A stretch of 64,000 bases of DNA from Streptomyces sedi (GCF_006335015.1 NZ_VDGT01000014.1:104918-168917), one strand, 5' to 3'. Shown: positions 18,493 to 27,501, counted from the first letter of the stretch. Program-made: numbers and translations. The notes: generated from the sequence alone by a model not told the origin.

Positions 18493-18568
18493 CGATGCAG
18501 GGGCGCGCGAGCGCGTGGGATCGAGGCTCGACTATCCAAATGCACCGGCCACGGCCTAGGGTTGCTGT

Positions 18569-19042
18569 GTGAATCAGCTCGATGTCGTGGGCGTGCGGGT
18601 GGAGATGCCCAACAACCAGCCCATCGTGCTCCTCCGAGAAGTCGGTGGTGATCGCTACCTCCCGATCTGGATCGGTCCGGGAGAGGCGACCGCCATCGCG
18701 TTCGCCCAGCAGGGGATGACCCCGGCCAGGCCGCTGACCCATGACCTCTTCAAGGATGTCCTTGAGGCGGTGGACCAGGAGCTCAGCGCCGTGCGCATCA
18801 CGGATCTGCGCGACGGCGTGTTCTACGCCGAGCTGGTCTTCGCCAGCGGGGTCGAGGTCAGCGCCCGTCCGTCGGACGCGATAGCGCTCGCGCTGCGGAT
18901 CGGTACGCCGATCTACGGCAGCGACGCCGTGCTCGACGACGCCGGGATCATCATCCCCGACGAGCAGGAGGACGAGGTGGAACGGTTCCGCGAGTTCCTC
19001 GACCAGATCTCCCCCGAGGACTTCGGTACCAGCAGCCAGTAG
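18569..19042 (+). CDS. DUF151 bifunctional nuclease family protein
   Basis: This 157-residue DUF151 protein has the conserved blocks YLPIWIGPGEATAIA, RPLTHDLF and RPSDAIALALR. Characterised relatives have weak DNase and RNase activity, but the physiological role in actinobacteria is unknown. GTG 18569 has no clear ribosome-binding site. A TAGGGT-like -10 ends a few bases upstream, so the transcript may be leaderless. The gene lies between the FHA and MerR genes in a conserved order. Confidence 0.9.
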   Translation: MNQLDVVGVRVEMPNNQPIVLLREVGGDRYLPIWIGPGEATAIAFAQQGMTPARPLTHDLFKDVLEAVDQELSAVRITDLRDGVFYAELVFASGVEVSARPSDAIALALRIGTPIYGSDAVLDDAGIIIPDEQEDEVERFREFLDQISPEDFGTSSQ

Positions 19043-19058
19043 CCGCGCGTGGCGATCG

Positions 19059-19087
19059 TTGACGCGTTCGGTGTGGATACCTAGCTT
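19059..19087 (+). promoter_or_regulatory. Housekeeping-type promoter of the MerR gene
   Basis: TTGACG, 17 bases, then TAGCTT match the consensus for the principal (HrdB/sigma70-type) promoter. Transcription would start near 19094, upstream of the mini-ORF and of both candidate MerR starts. Confidence 0.65.
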
Positions 19088-19117
19088 CAGTGGGGCATGT
19101 CTTGGGAGGAGCGCTGT

Positions 19118-19144
19118 GTGCCTACTCATCGTGACAGCCGGTGA
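19118..19144 (+). CDS. Candidate 8-codon leader ORF before the MerR gene
   Basis: A strong ribosome-binding site (GGGAGGA, 19104-19110) precedes a GTG that opens an eight-residue ORF (VPTHRDSR). Its TGA overlaps the GTG at 19141, which is in the MerR frame. Such a GTGA overlap is the usual arrangement for translational coupling. It may be a leader peptide, or only the accidental consequence of an older start. Confidence 0.35.
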   Translation: MPTHRDSR

Positions 19145-19185
19145 GTGACGAGGGCACGGTCGGGACATGTGGAACGGAGGCCGGC

Positions 19186-19806
19186 GTGACAGGTGACGGC
19201 GACAGCAGGGCGGTCGGGGGCAGCACGGCACTTCCGGGTGCCGCGCCCCTTCCGGGCTTGCGGCAGTCGGTGGCACCCCCGGCGGGCCCCAGGGAGGAGA
19301 CGCCGCGTGAGCGGCTCGGATACCCGGGCCCGAGCGCCTGCGCGGCGGCCGGGATCACCTACCGGCAGCTCGACTACTGGGCCCGCACGGGACTCGTCCA
19401 GCCCGAGGTCCGCCCGGCCCCAGGGCAGGGCGGACAGCGGCTGTACAGCTTCCGTGACGTGCTGGTCCTCAAGATCGTCAAACGGCTGCTGGACGCCGGG
19501 GTGTCGCTCCAGGCGATCCGCGCCACCGCGGAGGCGCTGCGCACGGCGGAGCTGGGCACGCTGGCCCAGATGACGCTGATGAGCGACGGCGCGGCCGTCT
19601 TCCGCTGCGACTCGCCAGACGCGCTGGCCGAGCTCCTGCGCGGCGGGCGCGGGATCTTCGGGATCGCGGTCGGGGCGGTGTGGAGCGACGTGGAGACGGC
19701 GCTGGCCCAGCTGCACGCGGAGCGCACGGACACGGGGGAGCGGGTGGCGCCGCCACAGCACCCCGAGGACGAGCTGGCTCGCCGCAGGGCGCGCGTCCGT
19801 CCCTGA
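19186..19806 (+). CDS. MerR-family transcriptional regulator
   Basis: This 206-residue protein has a winged-helix MerR domain (CAAAGITYRQLDYWARTGLVQPEV, residues about 48-70; RLYSFRDVLVLKIVKRLLDAGVSL follows). A C-terminal part of unknown ligand specificity follows. There is no cysteine pattern for metals. The usual start choice is GTG 19186, because CGGAGG lies five bases upstream. A start at GTG 19141 in the same frame, coupled to the leader ORF, would add 15 residues. The gene sits in the conserved FHA-DUF151-MerR order. Its regulatory target is unknown. Confidence 0.87.
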   Translation: MTGDGDSRAVGGSTALPGAAPLPGLRQSVAPPAGPREETPRERLGYPGPSACAAAGITYRQLDYWARTGLVQPEVRPAPGQGGQRLYSFRDVLVLKIVKRLLDAGVSLQAIRATAEALRTAELGTLAQMTLMSDGAAVFRCDSPDALAELLRGGRGIFGIAVGAVWSDVETALAQLHAERTDTGERVAPPQHPEDELARRRARVRP

Positions 19807-19873
19807 CGCGTGCCGCTGGGCGCGGTCGACTCCTCGTGTGCCTGGCCGGGGCGGGCTGTCGGCCGCGGGCCGT

Positions 19874-19995
19874 GGTGGGTCGCTCGCGTAGTTCCCCGCG
19901 CCCCTTTGGCGGGGCTGGCGGGGTCATCGTGTGCCGGTTCACCGCGGTCGGCCCCTGGCCGGGGTGGGTTGCTCGCGTGGTTTCCCGCGCCTCTT
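19874..19995. repeat. Two copies of a 33-bp Streptomyces-type intergenic repeat
   Basis: Copies at 19874-19906 and 19963-19995 agree at 29 of 33 positions and contain the GTTCCCCGCGCCCCT-type core common in Streptomyces intergenic DNA. All four differences are transitions. The 241-base gap between MerR and dinB holds little else besides a TAGGGC -10-like box at 20030-20035. Confidence 0.6.
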
Positions 19996-20047
19996 GTCGC
20001 TTCCACCTGGCCGTCGGAACCTGTCACGGTAGGGCAGTATCGAACGT

Positions 20048-21481
20048 GTGAGGGGTCAGCCAACGATCCTCCACCTCGACATGGATGCCTTCTACGCCTC
20101 CGTCGAGCAGGCGGCCAAGCCCAGCCTGCGCGGCAAGGCCGTGGTCGTCGGAGGCATCGGGCCGCGCGGGGTGGTGGCCACCGCGTCGTACGAGGCCCGG
20201 GTCTTCGGGGTGCGGTCGGCCATGCCCACCGCCCAGGCGCGGCGGCTGTGCCCGCACGGGGCTTACCTGGTACCGAGGTTCGAGGTGTACCGCTCGGTCA
20301 GCGAGCGGGTGATGGCGCTGCTGGCCCGGCTCTCGCCGCTGGTGGAGCCGCTCAGCCTGGACGAGGCGTTCGTCGACCTGGCCGCCGGTGGGAGTGCCGC
20401 GACCGCGGCCGAGGCGCGGGCGGTGGGGGAGCGGCTGCGGGAGGAGATCGCCGCCGTCACGGGGGTCACGGGCTCGGTCGGTCTGGCGGGCGCCAAGATG
20501 CTGGCGAAGATCGCCTCCGAACGGGCCAAGCCCGACGGTCTGGTGCTGATCGAGCCGGGGACCGAGCGGGAGCTGCTGGCCCCGTTGACCGTGCGGACGC
20601 TGCCGGGGGTGGGCCCGGCCACGGCCGAGGTGCTGCGGCGGGCGGGGATCCACACGATAGAGGAGACCGTGCGGGCCGGCGAGGCCGAGTTGACCCGGCT
20701 GCTGGGGAAGGCGCACGGCGCCGGGGTCTTCCGGATGGCGTGCGGGATCGACGACCGGCCGGTGGTCGCGGAGCGGGAGGGCAAGTCGATCTCGGTGGAG
20801 GACACCTTCGACGTCGACGTGACGGACCGCGCGCGGATCAGGTTCGAGGTGCGCAGGCTCGCCGAGCGCTGTGTGACCCGGCTGCGGGCGGCCGGACGCT
20901 CGGGACGCACCGTCGTGCTGAAGGTCAGACGGTACGACTTCAGCACGTTGACCCGGTCGGAGACGCTGCGTGGCCCGACGGACGACCCGGCGGTGGTGCG
21001 GGAGGCGGCCGAGCGGCTGCTGGAGGGGGTGGACACCACGGAGGGCGTGCGGCTGCTCGGCGTCGGCGTCAGTGCGTTGGCCGACTTCACCCAGGAGGAT
21101 CTCTTCGCCCAATCGGGGCGTGCGGCGGCCGAGAACGCGCCCGCGCCCGAGCCGGCGCGCGCGCCGGGGGCCGGGGAGGACGAGGCGCCCGAGGCGGACC
21201 GGACATGGCTGCCCGGGCTCGACGCGCGGCACGAGCGCTACGGCCCCGGTTGGGTGCAGGGCAGCGGGGTGGGGCGCGTGACGGTGCGCTTCGAGCGGCC
21301 GGAGGACCGCGCGCCGGGGCGGGTGCGTACCTTCCCCGTGGACGACCCGGAGCTGCGGCGGGGTGCACCCTTGCCGCTGGTGCCCGGGGCCCCGGCCGGT
21401 CAGGACTCCGGGTCGGTGGCCAGCGTGCCGAAGTCGCTGTCCGGGGGCGGCTCCTCCTCGGGCGGCAGGTCGAGCCCGTAG
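20048..21481 (+). CDS. dinB: DNA polymerase IV (Y-family translesion polymerase)
   Basis: This 477-residue Y-family polymerase shows the catalytic LHLDMDAFYASVE (Asp11) and SLDEAFVDL (Asp105, Glu106). The fingers contain SYEARVFGVRSAMP, and the helix-hairpin-helix is TLPGVGPATAEVL. The little-finger domain follows. The C-terminal 120 residues after about 355 are an extended, partly Pro/Ala-rich tail common in Streptomyces copies. It does error-prone synthesis past lesions. GTG 20048 follows a candidate TAGGGC -10 by 12 bases, so the transcript may be nearly leaderless. Its last 82 bases overlap the convergent PRC-barrel gene. Confidence 0.92.
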   Translation: MRGQPTILHLDMDAFYASVEQAAKPSLRGKAVVVGGIGPRGVVATASYEARVFGVRSAMPTAQARRLCPHGAYLVPRFEVYRSVSERVMALLARLSPLVEPLSLDEAFVDLAAGGSAATAAEARAVGERLREEIAAVTGVTGSVGLAGAKMLAKIASERAKPDGLVLIEPGTERELLAPLTVRTLPGVGPATAEVLRRAGIHTIEETVRAGEAELTRLLGKAHGAGVFRMACGIDDRPVVAEREGKSISVEDTFDVDVTDRARIRFEVRRLAERCVTRLRAAGRSGRTVVLKVRRYDFSTLTRSETLRGPTDDPAVVREAAERLLEGVDTTEGVRLLGVGVSALADFTQEDLFAQSGRAAAENAPAPEPARAPGAGEDEAPEADRTWLPGLDARHERYGPGWVQGSGVGRVTVRFERPEDRAPGRVRTFPVDDPELRRGAPLPLVPGAPAGQDSGSVASVPKSLSGGGSSSGGRSSP

Positions 21482-21774
21482 TGGTGGTAGAGCAGCAGCT
21501 CCTGCTCGGGGGAGAGGTGGCGGCCGACGCCGAGATCGGGTGCCCGGCGGATCAGTGCCCGGTCGAACGGGACGCGCAGCGCGTCGCCGACCAGTTCGCT
21601 GGGTTCCAGCGGCACGAAGGCGTCCCTGGTGAAGAGCCCGGTGCGCACGGCGGCCCACTCGGGGACGCCGGTGGCGTCGTCCAGATACACCTCGTCCACG
21701 GTGCCGATCTTCTCGCCGTGGCGGTCGAACGCCTTGCGGCCGATCAGGCCGCGCGGATCGATGTCGGTTCGCAC
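21400..21774 (-). CDS. PRC-barrel domain protein
   Basis: This 124-residue protein has one PRC-barrel domain: LIGRKAFDRHGEKIGTVDEV, followed by PEWAAVRTGLF and FVPL. An acidic C-terminal tail follows (PPEEEPPPDSD). PRC barrels occur in RNA-processing and photosynthetic proteins, and stand-alone actinobacterial versions have no assigned role. GTG 21774 was chosen because GGAGG lies five bases upstream. The tail overlaps the dinB end on the opposite strand by 82 bases. Confidence 0.85.
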   Translation of the reverse strand: MRTDIDPRGLIGRKAFDRHGEKIGTVDEVYLDDATGVPEWAAVRTGLFTRDAFVPLEPSELVGDALRVPFDRALIRRAPDLGVGRHLSPEQELLLYHHYGLDLPPEEEPPPDSDFGTLATDPES

Positions 21775-21900
21775 GGGTTCCTCCAACTGCGCGCCGGGTC
21801 GCGACGCCCCTGGGACGGGTCCCCCTGTCTCCTACCCAAAGCCACAACGGGCCGATCGGCCAGTCGAGATCCACCCCTCGGCCGTGCGCCGGCGCGCTGG

Positions 21901-21906
21901 TAGTCT
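21901..21906 (+). promoter_or_regulatory. Candidate -10 element of the gcvP transcript
   Basis: TAGTCT lies just upstream of the glycine riboswitch, with predicted initiation near 21913. No good -35 match was found. Confidence 0.35.
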
Positions 21907-21920
21907 CGGAGGCGGTTGTC

Positions 21921-22136
21921 GACCTCGTGCGGGAGAGTTCCGTCGCCCCTGTCGGGGGTGCCGGGCGCCGAAGGAGCAAATCCTCCCCGGAATCTCTCAG
22001 GCACCCGTACCGCGCGAGCGAAACCACTCTGGAAAGCAGGACGACGGCGGAGCGGCGTTTCCGCGGTGGTCCTCACCGACGGTGCAAGCCCGGCGCGTGC
22101 GTGGGGCGAAGCTCTCAGGTCGTATGACAGAGGGGG
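21921..22136 (+). ncRNA. Tandem glycine riboswitch upstream of gcvP
   Basis: Two glycine aptamers are recognised by their conserved core strings. Aptamer 1 (about 21921-22012) has CGGGAGAG, GCCGAAGGAGCAA and TCTCAGGCACC. Aptamer 2 (about 22024-22136) has CTCTGGAAAGC, ACGGTGCAAGCC, GGGGCGAAGCTCTCAGG and closing GACAGAG. They are joined by a short linker, as in cooperative tandem glycine riboswitches. A small hairpin (CAGGCG/CGCCTG, 22144-22159) before the ribosome-binding site could be part of the expression platform. Glycine-dependent control of gcvP by such elements is established in Streptomyces. Confidence 0.92.
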
Positions 22137-22198
22137 AGGCAGTCAGGCGGTGTCGCCTGGCGCCCCGTAGGTCGCCCACGGCCCAAGGAGCCTCCACG

Positions 22199-25090
22199 AT
22201 GACCGCGCAGACCCCGTTGACCGCCCTGGAGCAGGGCATCCCCTTCGCCGACCGGCACATCGGACCCGATCAGGGCGCCGTGGCCAAGATGCTGGCGCAG
22301 GTGGGCTTCGGCTCGCTCGACGAGCTGACCGACGCCGCCGTCCCCGAGACCATCCGCCAGACCGAGGCGCTGGACCTGCCCGACCCGCTGGACGAGGCGG
22401 CCGTGCTGGGCGAGCTGCGGTCGCTGGCGGCGCGGAACACCGTGGCCCGTTCCATGATCGGCCTCGGCTACTACGGCACCCACACGCCGCCGGTCATCCA
22501 GCGCAACGTGCTGGAGAACCCGGCCTGGTACACGGCGTACACCCCCTACCAGCCGGAGATCTCCCAGGGCCGGCTGGAGGCGCTGCTCAACTTCCAGACG
22601 GTGGTGGCCGATCTGACCGGCCTGCCGACCGCCGGCGCCTCGCTGCTCGACGAGGGCACGGCCGCCGCCGAGGCGATGGCGCTCTCCCGGCGCGTGGTCA
22701 GGGGCGAGGGCGGCGTCTTCCTGGTCGACGCCGACTGCCTGCCGCAGACCGTGGCCGTGGTCCGCACCCGCGCCGAGCCGACCGGCGTGGAGGTGCTGGT
22801 CGCCGACCTGAGCGAGGGGATCCCCGCGGAGGCCGCCGAGCGCGGGGTGTTCGGCGTGCTGCTCCAGTACCCGGGCGCGTCGGGTGCCGTGCGCGACCCG
22901 CGCCCGGTGATCGCGCGGGCGCACGAGCTGGGCGCGGTGGTCACGGTCGCCGCCGACCTGCTGGCGTTGACCGTGCTCGCCTCCCCGGGGGCGCTGGGCG
23001 CTGACATCGCGGTGGGCACCACCCAGCGGTTCGGCGTGCCGATGGCCTTCGGCGGCCCGCACGCCGGCTACATGTCGGTGCGCGCCGCGTACGCCAGGAG
23101 CCTGCCGGGGCGGCTGGTCGGCGTCTCGCGCGACGCGGCCGGCCGGCCCGCCTACCGGCTCGCGCTCCAGACGCGCGAACAGCACATCCGCCGGGAGCGC
23201 GCCACCAGCAACATCTGCACCGCCCAGGTGCTTCTGGCCGTGATGGCCGGGCTCTACGCGGTCTACCACGGCCCCGAGGGCTTGGCCGCCATCGCCCGCC
23301 GCACCCACCGGATGGCGGCGCTGCTGGCCACCGGGCTGCGGGAGGGCGGCGTCGAGGTGGCGCACGACGCGTTCTTCGACACGGTCACCGCCCGTGTGCC
23401 GGGGCGCGCGGCCGAGGTGGTCGCCGCCGCCTCCGCCGCCGGGGTCAACCTGCGGCACATCGACGCGGACCGGGTCGGCGTGGCCTGCGACGAGACCACC
23501 GTGCGTGCCGATCTGGCCGCCGTGTGGGCGGCGTTCGGCGTGTCGGCCACCGAGGCCGACATCCCCGCGCTGGACGCCCGGGTCGCCGAGGCGCTGCCGG
23601 CCGGGCTGCTCCGCGAGGACGCCTACCTCACCCACCCGGTCTTCCACGCGCACCGCTCCGAGACCTCGATGCTGCGCTATCTGCGGCGGCTCGCCGACCG
23701 GGACTACGCGCTGGACCGCGGCATGATCCCGCTCGGTTCCTGCACCATGAAGCTCAACGCCACGGTGGAGATGGCCGCGATCACCTGGCCGGAGTTCGCC
23801 GGGCTGCACCCGTTCGCACCGCCGGAGCAGGCCGAGGGCTATCTGGCGCTGATCCGCGAGCTGGAGTCACGGCTGGCGGAGATCACCGGCTACGACGCGG
23901 TCTCGCTCCAGCCCAATGCCGGCTCCCAGGGCGAGTTGGCCGGGCTGCTGGCGGTCCGCGCCCACCACCGCGCCCAGGGCCAGGAGCAGCGCACCGTCTG
24001 CCTGATCCCCTCCTCGGCGCACGGCACCAACGCGGCCAGCGCCGTCCTCGCCGGGATGCGGGTGGTGGTCGTCGCCACCAGCGAGAGCGGGGACGTGGAC
24101 GTCGCCGACCTGGAGGCCAAGATCGCCAAGCACCGCGACGAGTTGGCGGTGCTGATGGTGACCTACCCCTCGACACACGGCGTCTTCGAGGAGCGCATCG
24201 GCGACATCTGCGCCGCCGTGCACGACGCCGGCGGCCAGGTCTACGTCGACGGCGCCAACCTCAACGCGCTGGTCGGGCTGGCCAGGCCCGGCCGCTTCGG
24301 CGCCGACGTCTCGCATCTGAACCTGCACAAGACGTTCTGCATCCCGCACGGCGGCGGCGGCCCCGGCGTGGGCCCGGTCGCGGTCCGCGCCCATCTCGCG
24401 CCCTATCTGCCGGGGCACCCGGCGCAGCCGGCCGCCGGGCCCGAGGGCTCGGGCCCGGTCTCGGCGGCGCCCTGGGGCTCGGCCGGCATCCTGCCGATCT
24501 CCTGGGCGTACGTCCGGCTGATGGGCGCCGCCGGGCTGCGCCGCGCCACCCAGGTCGCGGTGCTCAGCGCCAACTACGTGGCCAGGCGCCTGGAGGCGCA
24601 CTACCCCGTCCTCTACACCGGTCCCGGCGGGCTGGTGGCGCACGAGTGCGTGATCGACGTGCGCCCGCTCACCAAGGCGACCGGGGTGACCATCGACGAT
24701 GTCGCCAAGCGGCTGATCGACCACGGCTTCCACGCGCCGACCATGTCGTTCCCGGTGGCGGGCACGCTGATGATCGAGCCCACCGAGAGCGAGGACCTGG
24801 CCGAGCTTGACCGGTTCTGTGAGGCGATGATCGCCATTCGCGGGGAGATCGACCGGGTCGCCTCCGGCGAATGGCCGGCCGACGACAACCCGTTGGTCAA
24901 CGCTCCGCACACCGCCGAGCAGTTGACGGGGGAGTGGCCGCACCCCTATGAGCGCCGGGAGGCGGTCTACCCGGGCGCTTCCACGGGTGACGCCAAGTAC
25001 TGGCCGCCGGTGCGCAGGATCGACGGCGCGTTCGGCGACCGCAACCTGGTCTGCTCCTGCCCGCCCGTGGAGGAGCTCGCCGAGTCCTGA
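22199..25090 (+). CDS. gcvP: Glycine dehydrogenase (decarboxylating), glycine-cleavage P protein
   Basis: This single-chain 963-residue P protein is the PLP-dependent decarboxylase of the glycine cleavage system. It begins FADRHIGPD, as usual for the family, and binds PLP through Lys711 in HLNLHKTFCIPHGGGGPG. GSCTMKLN and PNAGSQGE mark the active-site region of the C-terminal half. AAGGAG precedes the ATG by nine bases. It lies alone behind the tandem glycine riboswitch, and gcvT and gcvH are not in the window. Expression is therefore expected to rise with glycine. Confidence 0.97.
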   Translation: MTAQTPLTALEQGIPFADRHIGPDQGAVAKMLAQVGFGSLDELTDAAVPETIRQTEALDLPDPLDEAAVLGELRSLAARNTVARSMIGLGYYGTHTPPVIQRNVLENPAWYTAYTPYQPEISQGRLEALLNFQTVVADLTGLPTAGASLLDEGTAAAEAMALSRRVVRGEGGVFLVDADCLPQTVAVVRTRAEPTGVEVLVADLSEGIPAEAAERGVFGVLLQYPGASGAVRDPRPVIARAHELGAVVTVAADLLALTVLASPGALGADIAVGTTQRFGVPMAFGGPHAGYMSVRAAYARSLPGRLVGVSRDAAGRPAYRLALQTREQHIRRERATSNICTAQVLLAVMAGLYAVYHGPEGLAAIARRTHRMAALLATGLREGGVEVAHDAFFDTVTARVPGRAAEVVAAASAAGVNLRHIDADRVGVACDETTVRADLAAVWAAFGVSATEADIPALDARVAEALPAGLLREDAYLTHPVFHAHRSETSMLRYLRRLADRDYALDRGMIPLGSCTMKLNATVEMAAITWPEFAGLHPFAPPEQAEGYLALIRELESRLAEITGYDAVSLQPNAGSQGELAGLLAVRAHHRAQGQEQRTVCLIPSSAHGTNAASAVLAGMRVVVVATSESGDVDVADLEAKIAKHRDELAVLMVTYPSTHGVFEERIGDICAAVHDAGGQVYVDGANLNALVGLARPGRFGADVSHLNLHKTFCIPHGGGGPGVGPVAVRAHLAPYLPGHPAQPAAGPEGSGPVSAAPWGSAGILPISWAYVRLMGAAGLRRATQVAVLSANYVARRLEAHYPVLYTGPGGLVAHECVIDVRPLTKATGVTIDDVAKRLIDHGFHAPTMSFPVAGTLMIEPTESEDLAELDRFCEAMIAIRGEIDRVASGEWPADDNPLVNAPHTAEQLTGEWPHPYERREAVYPGASTGDAKYWPPVRRIDGAFGDRNLVCSCPPVEELAES

Positions 25091-25168
25091 GACGCACGTC
25101 CGCCCGGGGCGGCGCCGGCGCCCGGTGGGGCGCCGGGCCGGTCCCGGGCGGAACGGCACGGCGGCCTG

Positions 25169-25738
25169 TCAGCTGGCGAGCCCCAGCGGCGCGAGGCGGT
25201 TGGCGACGAGGGTGACCAGCGCGTCCACGGTGATCAGCCGCTCGGCCGCGATCCCCGGCGGCGCCGGCGCGAGCGGGATCAACGGGTCACTCCCCGAGGG
25301 CCCGCCCTCCGCCGGGTCGGCCGACGGGTCCGGATGCAGCCAGAGCGTCAGCATGTACAGCTCGGGAACGCTCAACAACCGCGGCTGGTAGTGCTCCTGG
25401 CGCTCCTCGGCGAGCCGGAGCGCGCGCTCGGTCGACGCCATGTAGGGGCCCTCGCCGAAGTGCGAGAACTCCCAGCCCTCGGTGGTGAGTCGGCATTCCG
25501 CCGTGCCGACGGAGCGGTCGTCCCTGGCGAGCAGGCAGCGCCAGCCGGTCAGTCGGGAGGTGGGCGGCTCGGCGGGCGCCGTCAGGCGTTCGAGCCGGTG
25601 CACGGGAAGCGGCAGGGTGGGGCGCAGGGAACCGCGGTCGAACCGGAGCCCGCGCGGGGCGGGCACGGCGGCCGAGCGCAGCGCCTCGTCGATGGTCCGC
25701 TCCACGACACCGGGAGCCGGGGGGATGCTCAGGGGCAT
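25169..25738 (-). CDS. Conserved hypothetical protein
   Basis: I cannot assign this 189-residue soluble protein to a named family. It has an N-terminal Pro-rich start (MPLSIPPAPG) and a central part with SRLTGWRCLLARDDRSVG and EFSHFGEGPYMASTERAL. A C-terminal helix pair follows (ERLITVDALVTLVANRLAP). No signal peptide or membrane segment was seen. The ATG has GAGAGG about ten bases upstream, and a longer upstream frame has no support. It is convergent with gcvP (78 bases apart) and divergent from the GCS2 gene across a relatively AT-rich gap. Confidence 0.7.
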   Translation of the reverse strand: MPLSIPPAPGVVERTIDEALRSAAVPAPRGLRFDRGSLRPTLPLPVHRLERLTAPAEPPTSRLTGWRCLLARDDRSVGTAECRLTTEGWEFSHFGEGPYMASTERALRLAEERQEHYQPRLLSVPELYMLTLWLHPDPSADPAEGGPSGSDPLIPLAPAPPGIAAERLITVDALVTLVANRLAPLGLAS

Positions 25739-25915
25739 GATGGGTCGCCTCTCGCTTTGGAGTAGGTCGCCTCTAATAGGAGACACGCCGTACCGAGATC
25801 TTATACGATTCCCGATAGTGGATTGTTTCCGCTAGCCTTACCGCAGTGTTTCGGCAAGGGTAAATCCGGCCGGCAAAAGGGAGGTTTCTCCCGGCCTCAT
25901 GCCAGGGGAATATGC

Positions 25916-25935
25916 CCTCGCCTCGGGGGGCGAGG
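25916..25935. promoter_or_regulatory. Hairpin in the divergent gap before the GCS2 gene
   Basis: CCTCGCC / GGCGAGG with a six-base loop lies in the 272-base divergent region (25739-26010). That region is less GC-rich than its surroundings and should hold the promoters of both flanking genes. I could not place clean -35/-10 pairs. Confidence 0.3.
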
Positions 25936-26010
25936 ATCACGTTGCGTGTTACCTCCGGCGTGACGTGGGCAGGATCGAGGGCGCCCATCGCTCGACGCAG
26001 GAGGTGCCCC

Positions 26011-27501
26011 ATGGGGGAGAAGGTCGCGGCTGACCGGTTCGATCTCACCGCCCGAGGGCGGTTCAGAGACCGGCTCGGCTCCTGTCTCGACGCCATGGGG
26101 ACGCTCCTGGCCGAGGGGCGCTTCCACGGCCCGGAGGACCGCGTCGGCATGGAGGTCGAACTCTGCCTGGCCGATTCCGACGGGTCCCCGCGAATGGTCA
26201 ACGAGGAAGTCCTCGGTCGAATGGGGACCCGGGATTTCCAGAGTGAGCTGGGAAAATTCACCATCGAGCTGAATATGTCGCCGCGCTCTCTCGCCGGCGG
26301 CGTCTTCGCCGACATGGCCGAGGAGCTGCGTATCGCGCTGCGCTACGCGGACCGAATGGCGGGCGAATTCGACGCGCAGGTGGTGATGACCGGCGTGCTG
26401 CCCACCATCACCGCCGAGCAGATGGTGCCCACCAGCCTCTCGCTCGGTGACCGCTACACCCTGCTCAACGACCAGATCATGGCGGCGCGCGGCGAGGCCA
26501 TCCAGCTGGACATCACCGGTGCCGAGCGTCTGACCAGGACGTTCGAGTCGATCGCCCCGGAGTCGGCGTGCACGTCCGTGCAGTACCACCTCCAGGTGAC
26601 CCCCGAGCGCTTCGCGCCGGTGTGGAACGCCGCGCAGGCCGCGTTGGCGGCGCAGACGGCGCTCGGCGCCAACGCGCCGTTCGTCTTCGGGCGCGAGCTG
26701 TGGCCCGAGTCCCGGCCGCTCTTCTTCCTCCAGTCGACCGACGACCGGCCGCCGGAGCTCGCCGCGCAGGGCGTGCGCCCGCGCACCTGGTTCGGCGAAC
26801 GGTGGATCGACTCCGCGCTCGACCTCTTCGAGGAGAGCGTCCGCTACTTTCCGTCGCTGCTGCCGCTGCTCTCGGACGAGGACCCGCGCGCCGTGCTGGC
26901 CGCCGGCGGCACCCCCGCGCTCGGCGAACTCACCCTGCACAACGGCACGGTCTACCGGTGGAACCGCCCGGTCTACGCCGTGGTGGACGGCGTTCCGCAC
27001 CTGCGGGTGGAGAACCGCGTCCTGTCCACGGGGCCGACGGTCACCGACACCATCGCCAACGGCGTCTTCTACTACGGCTTGGTGCGGGCGCTGGCCGACC
27101 AGCCGGACCCTGTCTGGCGGCGGCTCCCCTTCGACCAGGCGGAACGCAGCTTCCAGGCGGCCTGCCGGCACGGCCTGGACGCCCGGCTGAGCTGGCCGGG
27201 GCCGGACGGCACACCGCGCGAGGTGCCCGCGGCCGAGCTGGTCGAGGGAACGCTGCTGCCGCTGGCCGCCTCCGGGCTGGACGCCTGGGGCGTCAGCGCC
27301 GCCGACCGGGACCGCTATCTGTCCGTCATCGAGGGGCGGTGCCGTCGTGGGGTGACCGGCGCGGGCTGGCAGACTGCCGTCTACCACCAGCTGGTGGCGG
27401 AAGGAAAGGACCGCGCGGCGGCCCTGCGGGGCCTCGTGCGGCGGTACTGCGAACTGGCGCGGACCGACACCCCCGTGCACGACTGGCCGACCCGCCCCTG
27501 A
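26011..27501 (+). CDS. Glutamate-cysteine ligase family 2 (GCS2) carboxylate-amine ligase
   Basis: This 496-residue enzyme of the GCS2 superfamily shows the glutamate/ATP-site motif VGMEVELCLAD near residue 48. Related blocks follow (FQSELGKFTIELNMSPR, SVQYHLQV, HLRVENRVL). Relatives ligate a gamma-carboxylate to an amine. In actinobacteria this includes EgtA (gamma-glutamylcysteine for ergothioneine), but no other egt gene is adjacent, so the substrate is open. CAGGAGGTG gives a clear ribosome-binding site for ATG 26011. The CPBP gene follows in the same direction. Confidence 0.85.
   Translation: MGEKVAADRFDLTARGRFRDRLGSCLDAMGTLLAEGRFHGPEDRVGMEVELCLADSDGSPRMVNEEVLGRMGTRDFQSELGKFTIELNMSPRSLAGGVFADMAEELRIALRYADRMAGEFDAQVVMTGVLPTITAEQMVPTSLSLGDRYTLLNDQIMAARGEAIQLDITGAERLTRTFESIAPESACTSVQYHLQVTPERFAPVWNAAQAALAAQTALGANAPFVFGRELWPESRPLFFLQSTDDRPPELAAQGVRPRTWFGERWIDSALDLFEESVRYFPSLLPLLSDEDPRAVLAAGGTPALGELTLHNGTVYRWNRPVYAVVDGVPHLRVENRVLSTGPTVTDTIANGVFYYGLVRALADQPDPVWRRLPFDQAERSFQAACRHGLDARLSWPGPDGTPREVPAAELVEGTLLPLAASGLDAWGVSAADRDRYLSVIEGRCRRGVTGAGWQTAVYHQLVAEGKDRAAALRGLVRRYCELARTDTPVHDWPTRP

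Noticed and set aside
20041..20054. LexA (SOS) box before dinB
   Set aside because: Only one half-site (TCGAAC) is present. The second half GTTCGA is missing.
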